Shown here one piece after another: positions 1-6,071 of a stretch of DNA of 6,071 nucleotides (within the stretch, counting starts at the first letter, position 1; each line of letters starts with the position of its first letter). Under the pieces are notes generated by a model. It saw only the letters and a list, made by a program, of their open reading frames with translations. It made no database searches and was not told where the DNA came from. This DNA is from Ignavibacteriota bacterium (lineage in GTDB: Bacteria > Bacteroidota > Ignavibacteria > Tepidaquicellales > Tepidaquicellaceae). Where the stretch lies: the NCBI GenBank assembly GCA_003135995.1, contig PNBM01000244.1:4846-10916 (forward strand), written 5' to 3'. Position numbers and translations under genes: made by a program.

Positions 1-3000
1 CTTCTGAAGTTTCTGTTACCAAGGAAAACAGAAATTTGAGGTCCGATAGTATCAATCTCAGCAGATGAATCGATACCATTCATAATGAATCTGCCTGTAT
101 AACCGGAACCCTCCGTACTCTGGTTTCTAAAATAAGCCATTAGTTTTCCATTGCCGTTATTGTAAGAAATATCCTTAGGGACAACAAATTCTACAATCCA
201 TTTTCCATTGACAATCTTTGTACTTCCGTTAAAAATTGTACCGCCATCCAGTTTGAAACTAAATGGAATTCCGAAATCATATAATAGAATATTTCTATCA
301 ACATCGAGTATTTTTATTGTGATATCACCATTGTAATTGTTCCAGAACGTTGAGTCGGGATGTAATATACTTCCTGTTATCCTGACTTTTTGCAGAGCTT
401 TAATAATTGCGGTATCGTTTCCACCGGTATTGTTAATACTATCAATTCGTGTAAAATATTGCGGAATACTTATTCTGAGAGTCGGGTCGCCAACGAGACA
501 ATATTTCATATCATTATCAGTCAGACTCAACTGGTTTTTATCATTATACAAAGCTTTACCGATTCTAATAGGCAAATTTAAAGTATCTTTCAGATACATG
601 AAGTTGTTCCAGAGACCTTCATTAAAAGTAGCATTATAGTTACTAAATACAGGTCTCGTCGCAGCGATTACGGCAATTGCACCTTTCTGATCAACATATA
701 CGAGTTCTTCGGCGGCGCTCACACCTAACGGGTCATCCCAGCGTGCAAGGTCACAACTTGCAATCGTAACAAGAGGATATTTATTGACATTAGTCATTTG
801 AGGTATGCTCTCATCACGAACGAAAATCTCTTCGTGAGCCCACAAATCACTGCTTCCATGTCCAACATAATTGATAACAAGCCTGCCTTCATTCCAACCT
901 TTTATAATATCAATATTTGCACCAGGTTTTCTTCTCCCTTGCGGAGTTATGACGGTAGGATAAGCGACTATATAAACCTTATCCTTTTCAAAATCGGGCG
1001 GCGTACATAGTTCTGCTATTCTTTCGCATTGGTCGGTGTGAATACTTCCTTCCTGACCCTGAGTATTTTCAGTTGTCCAGCCATCATCAGCAACGTACAT
1101 ATTTGTTTTTTTCCAGATACCGAAACTTGTGGTTGATTCGTAAGCTTGTATCTTTGATATTATTGTATTAGCATCACTTAAAGTATTAACATTAAATCTT
1201 CCCGAAGCGAAATCCGGAACGCAAACATCCGGTGTCTGGTGACTTTCTGTAATATCCGTAATGAAATCATCGCTCGGGTAAGTATCTAATTCACTGCTCT
1301 GTGCATCCGGTTTTTCGATAGGTGGAATATAATTTTTTACGCTTGAAACTATGTTTTTGTAATCGTAACTGCCATCACCTAAAAACAAAACATAAACCGG
1401 TCTTTCAGACCAATTGTTGTAAGCATATTTAAGGAAATTTCTCATTGCTACGGGGTCAGGTATACCGCAGCCAAATTCATTAAATATCTGATTTATATCA
1501 AAAATATATGTTTTAAGATAGTTAGGATTTCCCTGTCCCGGTGATTCCCTCATTGATTTTAAAGTGTTGGCGGCCGGTATAAATTCAGTAGGTGTAATAA
1601 TCACAAAACTTGCACCATCATTGTAGCTACCGTGTAAATCCTGATTAGCAATCTTTTTTGACATCGAGACCGGAGCCTTATAATTATCGCCGCCAATCAC
1701 CCAATATTGTTTGAGTGAACCAAGACCTAAATTATCCTGAAATCTCACGATGCCGTTACTATAAGAAATGGGAGTAATTGAGGAAACATTACTATAATTT
1801 GAAACATCGAAAATTTTAACATTTTGAGTCGTGAACGGTGATACCTGGAATTCATACGTACCTAAAGTATCATCCGCGAAAATACGAATCGAATTATTTA
1901 CGACACTTGAAAAACTTCTCTTATAAAATAATTCTAAATAATCATAATATGCAGTTATGTTCGAATTATTATATAGTGAGGGGAGTGATAAATTTAAAGA
2001 TAGATTGTTATTTCCTGCATAATTGTAAAAATCATCTTCAAGCACCGGAACCGATCCGTTTAAGACGTTGATATTCATATATATGTGTGAAAATTGTGCA
2101 GTAGCGGGGTCAACAGTAACCATTGTCGAATAATCAGAATGATCTTCTTTTATCAAAAATGTAGCTGTATACGAAGGTGAGCCATTTCCAAATCTTAAAG
2201 CATAATGTATCGGGGAATTGTCTATTAAACCCGTTAGCTGGCGACTGAATGAAAATCCTGCATCTCCTGCATTTGATACCTGACTTACCCAAAGATTACC
2301 GGTAGAACCTAAATTATTTATTTCCGGTTCGTCAAAGAATTTATCTGTAAAACTTTGAAACGGAGTTAAATTTCCGATATTGACAGAATTGACATTTGTG
2401 AATCTTTTTCCGTTTAATCCGCCATAAGTCAGAAAATAGAAATTAGATGTGCAGTAATGATTTAAATAATGAGAATATTTTCTCGTTCCGAAAGAGTATT
2501 GCCAGTCATTAGGAGAGAGACCATAAAAAAGTATATAATCAGCATCATCGAAATGACCATCGGCTTCACCTTCAACATAAATTCTTATTTCATTTAAATC
2601 ATCCGTTACAGATGTAAAATTGTCGAATGGTAATTCAGCACCACCATTATTATACATTTTAATTGTCCGTGGGTCGATATCATTCACGCTTATTCCGGCA
2701 CTTATCAGTAAATTCTTATCAATTTTATAAAATCCGGTTTCTTTTACTTCTACTTTAAAAAAATCACCGTTGCGAAGTACGCTGTTAGTAACATTCGGAT
2801 GCAAAGGTAAAGAGTTAAACTCTTTTGTTGACCAGTTTTTAGCGATGGAAGAATTCAATGCCAGCCCGTTAAAAAAACTTAACTCTTCTTTACTCAATTG
2901 TTTATTTGAGTAAATCGGATTTCCCCCGAAGGTAATTCTAAATTTAATATATGTATATTTCCTTAATGTTTTTGACATCGGGAAGTATAATGCGGGATAA

Positions 3001-3563
3001 ATCTTTGCAACTCCATAATATTTATTTCTTAATTTACCGTTTTGAACCAAACTTAAGGAATTATTGGGATATAAATTATTACTATTATAAATAGTATTAT
3101 CTTTTGTAAATTTTAAAGATATATCCATCTTATTTACAATTTTAAAAGGAGTGGGAACGGACGGTACATCAATTCCTGCAACATCCGTGTATTTAAAATC
3201 AACTATATCAATTTTATTATTTAAATCATTAGTTAGAAAAACAGGGAAAGTTCTGAATCCAAGGTCAGGTTTTCCATAACTTTTCAAATCTTTATAAGAA
3301 TTCCGGAAATCATAATCATTAAAATATTGCGGAGTAAATTCAATTTCGATATATGAACTATTAGAAGCTGTAATTTTGAAATCCTGTATATTGACTTGTT
3401 CTGTTTTTGGTTTTGAATTTACTTCTGAATTTTTCGGAATAACTTTATTAACGTTTACTTTGCTGTTTTGGTTTTGCGAAGGTTTTTTACCGTTGTTTTG
3501 AGCAAAGGATACACTATGGAAAACCACAAAAATAAACAAAACTAAAATTTTTACCGATTTCAT
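1..3563 (-). CDS. porU: PorU-type type IX secretion sortase (C25 gingipain-family cysteine peptidase), 3' end cut by window
   Basis: An uninterrupted minus-strand frame runs from ATG at 3563-3561 to the left edge: 1187 full codons plus two bases, no stop, so the C-terminus is missing. An in-frame TAA at 3581-3579 excludes an upstream start. Residues 1-21 form a type I signal peptide (hydrophobic 6-15, likely cut after SFA21). A K/N/Q-rich linker follows (22-60), then beta-rich N-terminal domains including a PorU-like segment at about 266-350 (ETGFYKID, YNNGGAELP, ADYILFYG). The C25 peptidase domain spans about 650-1030: LFLGDGSYDYKN (727-738), YPSDD, MYVADDG, catalytic His902 in NYVGHGSSDLWAHE, catalytic Cys937 in TIASCDLARWDDP, and LVGDPTLRI. 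The following segment, with FVVPKDISYNNGNGK (1126-1140) and DTIGPQISVFL, resembles PorU rather than an ordinary gingipain-like protease. In the known family, PorU is a surface sortase that cleaves T9SS C-terminal signals and helps anchor cargo to the outer membrane. A secreted C25 protease with its own sorting tail is the alternative; the missing 3' end would decide. Confidence 0.9.
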   Translation of the reverse strand, partial: MKSVKILVLFIFVVFHSVSFAQNNGKKPSQNQNSKVNVNKVIPKNSEVNSKPKTEQVNIQDFKITASNSSYIEIEFTPQYFNDYDFRNSYKDLKSYGKPDLGFRTFPVFLTNDLNNKIDIVDFKYTDVAGIDVPSVPTPFKIVNKMDISLKFTKDNTIYNSNNLYPNNSLSLVQNGKLRNKYYGVAKIYPALYFPMSKTLRKYTYIKFRITFGGNPIYSNKQLSKEELSFFNGLALNSSIAKNWSTKEFNSLPLHPNVTNSVLRNGDFFKVEVKETGFYKIDKNLLISAGISVNDIDPRTIKMYNNGGAELPFDNFTSVTDDLNEIRIYVEGEADGHFDDADYILFYGLSPNDWQYSFGTRKYSHYLNHYCTSNFYFLTYGGLNGKRFTNVNSVNIGNLTPFQSFTDKFFDEPEINNLGSTGNLWVSQVSNAGDAGFSFSRQLTGLIDNSPIHYALRFGNGSPSYTATFLIKEDHSDYSTMVTVDPATAQFSHIYMNINVLNGSVPVLEDDFYNYAGNNNLSLNLSLPSLYNNSNITAYYDYLELFYKRSFSSVVNNSIRIFADDTLGTYEFQVSPFTTQNVKIFDVSNYSNVSSITPISYSNGIVRFQDNLGLGSLKQYWVIGGDNYKAPVSMSKKIANQDLHGSYNDGASFVIITPTEFIPAANTLKSMRESPGQGNPNYLKTYIFDINQIFNEFGCGIPDPVAMRNFLKYAYNNWSERPVYVLFLGDGSYDYKNIVSSVKNYIPPIEKPDAQSSELDTYPSDDFITDITESHQTPDVCVPDFASGRFNVNTLSDANTIISKIQAYESTTSFGIWKKTNMYVADDGWTTENTQGQEGSIHTDQCERIAELCTPPDFEKDKVYIVAYPTVITPQGRRKPGANIDIIKGWNEGRLVINYVGHGSSDLWAHEEIFVRDESIPQMTNVNKYPLVTIASCDLARWDDPLGVSAAEELVYVDQKGAIAVIAATRPVFSNYNATFNEGLWNNFMYLKDTLNLPIRIGKALYNDKNQLSLTDNDMKYCLVGDPTLRISIPQYFTRIDSINNTGGNDTAIIKALQKVRITGSILHPDSTFWNNYNGDITIKILDVDRNILLYDFGIPFSFKLDGGTIFNGSTKIVNGKWIVEFVVPKDISYNNGNGKLMAYFRNQSTEGSGYTGRFIMNGIDSSAEIDTIGPQISVFLGNRNFR

Positions 3564-3583
3564 TGTTTTTAAATAAAATTAAT

Positions 3584-3633
3584 AAAAAACCATTTATTAA
3601 AGCACAAAGAAATAATATTCTTTAATAAATGGT
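3584..3633 (-). terminator. Terminator-like or attenuator-like hairpin in the porU leader
   Basis: A perfect 14-bp inverted repeat pairs 3589-3602 (plus-strand ACCATTTATTAAAG) with 3620-3633 (CTTTAATAAATGGT), leaving a 17-nt loop. Read on the minus strand, the 3' arm runs directly into TTTTTT (3589-3584) and then a further T-rich stretch, the layout of an intrinsic terminator. Only 3 of 14 pairs are G-C, with two of them at the base of the stem, so strength is uncertain. It ends 25 bases before the porU ATG. If it terminates, the promoter at 3720-3750 yields an RNA of about 130 nt and porU needs readthrough; otherwise it may be a stabilising 5' stem-loop. The plus-strand side lacks a good T-tract. 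Confidence 0.55.
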
Positions 3634-3704
3634 CTTATATTTAAAATTCATTATCTAAATTAATTATTTATATTTTAAGCATTATCAAGTATTCGAATAG
3701 TTAT

Positions 3705-3713
3705 CTCCTTTCT
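3705..3713 (-). promoter_or_regulatory. Extended Shine-Dalgarno-like sequence without an ORF
   Basis: Minus-strand AGAAAGGAG is complementary over nine bases to the CUCCUUUCU found at the 3' end of 16S rRNA in this group (established knowledge; this genome's 16S is not in the window). It would sit at the very 5' end of the transcript from the 3720-3750 promoter, about 140 nt before porU. No normal ORF follows. The only frame at good spacing would start with ATT (3698-3696) and encode seven residues ending at TAA (3677-3675); TTG and ATG frames slightly further on encode six and four residues. It could be a leader-peptide site, a ribosome-binding mRNA-stabilising element, or chance. Confidence 0.45.
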
Positions 3714-3719
3714 TTATTA

Positions 3720-3750
3720 CAAATATATATGTAGTATAAAATAATGTCAA
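3720..3750 (-). promoter_or_regulatory. Candidate porU promoter
   Basis: On the minus strand TTGACA (3750-3745) is followed after exactly 17 bases by TATATT (3727-3722), a near-perfect sigma70-type promoter. The same bases also fit the Bacteroidota primary-sigma pattern: TATATTTG (3727-3720) matches TAnnTTTG, and TTG (3750-3748) lies 20 bases upstream, within the usual 19-21 spacing. Transcription would start near 3714-3716, giving a leader of about 150 nt before the porU ATG. Assignment to porU is by position and strand; a short independent RNA is also possible. Confidence 0.7.
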
Positions 3751-3969
3751 GCCTTAAAAAAACCGTAAAAACGAAAATAATTTTATGTGTATCTAATTTG
3801 TATTATACTATTAATCTGTTAAAACGCCTGAATAAACAACATTCGTTTTGTAATTATCATGCGATTATTTCCCGTATCATTCACAATAACATATTATTCA
3901 ATTAAATTAGTTCGTTTTATATTAAGTTATAATTCACTTCTGATTCAATTATTACTAAAACGGGTATCG

Positions 3970-4788
3970 CTATTTTCTTTTTTTCAAACCAAGCTTATCG
4001 ATAGCATCGAGATTTTGAAGTGCGTTTTTTGCTGCTTCCTGTTCTGCTTGTTTTTTGGATTTGCCTTTCCCAATTCCGAGACAGTGTTTGGCGAGGTGAA
4101 CCTCTACAGTAAAAAGTTTATGATGTTCGGGTCCTTCTTCTTTGATAACATAATATTCAGGAATATGGTCAGTATGCGCCTGTGCATATTCAAGGAATTT
4201 GCTTTTATGATTTTCATCAAACTGGTTCAGCCATTTGATATCGAGTTTTGCAAATATTTCCTGGTTTAAAAATCTTTTTGCAGCCTCATAACCGCTATCG
4301 AGGAAAATTGCACCTATCAATGCTTCATAGGCATCAGCAAGAATCGCATCATAACCTTCCTCAATTGATTTAAGAGCAGTGTTGGAAGCAAGGAGAAAAT
4401 CCTGCATCTTAATACTTTTAGCTCTTTCGGCAAGAAATCTTTTATTGACGAGAATTGACCTGAATTTAGTCAAATCACCTTCTTCGTTGAGCGGGAAATT
4501 TTTAAATAAAAATTCCGCGACAACGAGGTCAAGAACAGCGTCTCCGAGAAATTCAAGTCTTTCATTTGAAATCAAATCGAATTTCAGAGGTTCCTTTCTT
4601 ATTTTCAAAAAGGAACGATGTGTTAGAGCAGTGATAAAATAATTTTTATCAATTATTTTATATTTAATTGAATCCTGAAATTTTTCAAAATCAATTTTCC
4701 TTATGGCTTTAGAAATCGCCTCATCGGATTTTTCTCCTTTCTTAATGAAAGGAATAAAAACCTTTAATTTTTTTAAGGTTTTAAACAT
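3970..4788 (-). CDS. rnc: Ribonuclease III
   Basis: This 272-residue protein cuts double-stranded RNA in rRNA maturation and mRNA turnover; it is cytoplasmic and acts as a dimer with Mg2+. The catalytic domain covers about residues 35-180, with the signature NERLEFLGDAVLD (75-87) providing Glu76, Glu79 and Asp83, and ADAYEALIGAIFLD (151-164) providing Asp152 and Glu155. These match E38, E41, D45, D114 and E117 of the E. coli enzyme, so all acidic metal-site residues are present. A double-stranded RNA-binding domain follows (about 193-262), ending in the KSKKQAEQEAAKNAL helix. A basic N-terminal extension of roughly 35 residues makes it longer than the 226-residue E. coli enzyme. I chose ATG at 4788-4786; an in-frame TTG two codons upstream (4794) is less likely, and neither has a Shine-Dalgarno sequence. 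The gene starts 32 bases after the fabF stop, which implies co-transcription. The stop is TAG at 3972-3970. Confidence 0.97.
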   Translation of the reverse strand: MFKTLKKLKVFIPFIKKGEKSDEAISKAIRKIDFEKFQDSIKYKIIDKNYFITALTHRSFLKIRKEPLKFDLISNERLEFLGDAVLDLVVAEFLFKNFPLNEEGDLTKFRSILVNKRFLAERAKSIKMQDFLLASNTALKSIEEGYDAILADAYEALIGAIFLDSGYEAAKRFLNQEIFAKLDIKWLNQFDENHKSKFLEYAQAHTDHIPEYYVIKEEGPEHHKLFTVEVHLAKHCLGIGKGKSKKQAEQEAAKNALQNLDAIDKLGLKKRK

Positions 4789-4820
4789 AAACAAAGATCG
4801 AACACTTATTCAAACGGATA

Positions 4821-6068
4821 TTATTCTTCAAATTTTTTAAAAACTATAGCGGTATTATGTCCGCCGAAACCGGAATTATCGGATAATACGGTTTTAACTT
4901 CTTTCTTCAAAGCTGTATTGACTACATAATTCAAATCACAATCGGGATCTTTTTCTTCATAATTAATAGTAGGTGGAATTATACCATCTTTTATAGTTAA
5001 AACAGACGTTATCGCTTCAATTGCTCCTGCCGCACCCAGCAAGTGTCCTACCATTGATTTAATAGAATGAACAGGCATTTGATAAGCTCTTTCACCGAAT
5101 ACGGTTTTAATAGCGGCTGTTTCATTTCTATCGTTTGGCGGGGTCGATGTACCATGAGCATTGACAACATCAATATCACCGGCAGAAATTCCTGAATCTT
5201 CTATTGCTATTTGCATTGCTTTCACAACACCGGCTCCATTAGGAGCAGGGTCGGTAATATGATGTGCATCAGCAGTTAATCCAAAACCGGTTATTTCGGC
5301 ATAAATTCTGGCTCCCCTTGATTTTGCATGATTTAATTCTTCAAGAATAAGAGTTGCAGACCCTTCTCCCATAACGAAACCATCCCTGTTTTTATCGAAC
5401 GGACGTGAAGCTTTTTGAGGAGCATCATTTCTTGTCGAAAGAGCTTTCATAGCATTGAATCCACCGATACCCATAGGACAAATAACTGCTTCGGAACCAC
5501 CTGTAATCATAATATCGGCATTACCCCTCTGAATAAGCATTACAGAATCAATAATAGAATGGGCTGAAGTAGTGCAAGCTGAAATAGTCGCATAGTTCGG
5601 ACCTCTGAAACCGTATTGCATTGAAATTCGTCCTGCCGCAATGTCTGCAATCAGCATAGGAATAAAAAATGGACTAATTCTATCCGGATTTCCACCTCTG
5701 CTGAACAGAATATTTTGTTGTTTATCATACGTCCACATACCACCTATTCCCGAACCAAATATCACACCTGCTTTATCTTTATCGATGGTTTCGAGATTCA
5801 ATCCACTGTCTTTCACAGCTTCATTTGTTGAGGCTAATGCATATTGCGTAAAAGGATCAGTCCTTTGAGAGAGCTTTCTGTCCATATAATTTAAAGGATC
5901 AAATTTTTTAAGCTCTGCCGCGAATTTTGTATCAAATTCTTTTGTATCAAAATATGTAATGAAATCCACGCCGCTTTTGCCTTCGATGGCAGCCGACCAA
6001 AATTCTGATACGGATAAACCAATGGGAGTGACGGCTCCTAAACCGGTAACTACAACTCTTCTTTTCAT
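4821..6068 (-). CDS. fabF: Beta-ketoacyl-[acyl-carrier-protein] synthase II
   Basis: This complete 415-residue protein (E. coli FabF has 413) performs the elongating condensation of type II fatty acid synthesis: acyl-enzyme plus malonyl-ACP gives beta-ketoacyl-ACP, CO2 and free ACP. It is cytosolic and expected to be a thiolase-fold dimer. It opens with RRVVVTGLGAVTPIG. The catalytic triad is visible: Cys165 in TISACTTSA, His305 in NAHGTSTPPND, and His342 in KSMVGHLLGAAGA, with the conserved Lys337 just before it. The C-terminal glycine-rich loop NSGFGGHN (398-405) carries the Phe401 gate, and GSGIGG (105-110) carries the pocket residue Ile108. Three catalytic residues of the Cys-His-His type separate it from FabH (Cys-His-Asn). 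FabB is possible in principle, but length and sequence favour FabF. It starts at ATG 6068-6066, three bases from the window edge, so its promoter or ribosome site cannot be seen; acpP is the expected upstream neighbour. The stop is TAA at 4823-4821. Confidence 0.97.
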   Translation of the reverse strand: MKRRVVVTGLGAVTPIGLSVSEFWSAAIEGKSGVDFITYFDTKEFDTKFAAELKKFDPLNYMDRKLSQRTDPFTQYALASTNEAVKDSGLNLETIDKDKAGVIFGSGIGGMWTYDKQQNILFSRGGNPDRISPFFIPMLIADIAAGRISMQYGFRGPNYATISACTTSAHSIIDSVMLIQRGNADIMITGGSEAVICPMGIGGFNAMKALSTRNDAPQKASRPFDKNRDGFVMGEGSATLILEELNHAKSRGARIYAEITGFGLTADAHHITDPAPNGAGVVKAMQIAIEDSGISAGDIDVVNAHGTSTPPNDRNETAAIKTVFGERAYQMPVHSIKSMVGHLLGAAGAIEAITSVLTIKDGIIPPTINYEEKDPDCDLNYVVNTALKKEVKTVLSDNSGFGGHNTAIVFKKFEE

Positions 6069-6071
6069 TAA

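Larger units (their letters stand above)
3564..3969. other. AT-rich intergenic region between rnc and porU
   Basis: No convincing gene lies in these 406 bases on either strand. A plus-strand frame opening at 3859 only continues as the antisense of rnc. The porU-proximal half carries a promoter, an orphan Shine-Dalgarno-like sequence and a terminator-like hairpin, each listed separately. The rnc-proximal half (about 3755-3969) shows no strong terminator for fabF-rnc. It has only a 3-bp CGT/ACG stem with a T7 tail on the minus strand (3773-3756), and a possible long-range pairing of 3861-3875 with 3960-3970. Base composition is more AT-rich than the flanking genes, as expected for noncoding DNA in such a genome. 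Confidence 0.8.

Noticed and set aside
337..2071. Several plus-strand open frames of 63-100 codons
   Set aside because: All lie opposite the continuous porU frame with its conserved C25 motifs; none has a ribosome site or recognisable protein.
3080..3096. 7-bp inverted repeat with a 3-nt loop in porU
   Set aside because: A/T-dominated, inside coding sequence, with no associated element.
3756..3773. CGT-TTTT-ACG mini-hairpin with T7 as the rnc terminator
   Set aside because: A 3-bp stem (4 with a wobble) is too weak to support a terminator call.
3802..3807. TATAAT on the minus strand as a second porU promoter
   Set aside because: The hexamer is perfect but the bases 17 upstream (CAGGCG) do not resemble a -35 box, and the region is AT-rich.
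3859..4269. Plus-strand 136-codon open frame
   Set aside because: Most of it is antisense to rnc, which has full catalytic motifs; the translation is a hydrophobic, Phe-rich shadow with no recognisable domain.
4379..4642. Plus-strand 87-codon frame
   Set aside because: Shadow of the RNase III catalytic domain on the opposite strand.
4634..4661. Perfect 11-bp inverted repeat (4634-4644 with 4651-4661) inside rnc
   Set aside because: All pairs are A-T and the stretch encodes Lys/Ile/Asn/Tyr-rich sequence, so it is expected by composition; no T-tract or positional logic.
4789..4794. TTG at 4794 as the rnc start
   Set aside because: ATG lies only two codons downstream, and the TTG has no better ribosome site; the difference is two residues outside any domain.
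5641..5868. Plus-strand 75-codon frame
   Set aside because: Shadow of fabF on the opposite strand.

Overview
All three genes in this AT-rich window lie on the minus strand. Reading that way (from high to low coordinates) they are fabF (beta-ketoacyl-ACP synthase II), rnc (ribonuclease III) and, after a 406-bp gap, a very long gene cut by the left window edge that encodes a PorU-type C25 cysteine peptidase, the sortase of the type IX secretion system (T9SS). Low G+C, the fabF-rnc pair, the absence of Shine-Dalgarno sequences before rnc and porU, and a T9SS component together point to the Bacteroidota/Chlorobiota/Ignavibacteria group. An ignavibacterial or related fermentative or free-living member is my best guess from gene content. 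It is an inference, not a demonstrated assignment.

Region 4821-6068 is complete fabF. Region 3970-4788 is complete rnc, 32 bases behind fabF and almost certainly in the same transcript (acpP-fabF-rnc is a common order in this group; acpP would lie just beyond the right edge, where only 3 bases remain). Region 3564-3969 has no convincing gene but holds a strong candidate promoter (3720-3750), an extended Shine-Dalgarno-like sequence with no gene of its own (3705-3713), and a perfect 14-bp inverted repeat followed by a T-tract (3584-3633) that ends 25 bases before the porU start codon. Region 1-3563 is the first 1187 codons of porU; its 3' end is outside the window.

Functionally, fabF and rnc are housekeeping genes (fatty acid elongation; double-stranded RNA processing). 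PorU works at the cell surface, where it removes C-terminal signal domains from T9SS cargo and helps attach the cargo to the outer membrane. The gap and the separate promoter suggest porU is expressed independently of fabF-rnc. The most interesting part of the window is the porU leader, whose layout (promoter, orphan SD, terminator-like hairpin, gene) resembles an attenuated or 5'-stabilised mRNA leader. I see no mobile element, CRISPR array, tRNA or rRNA, and no sign of an entirely new multi-gene system.
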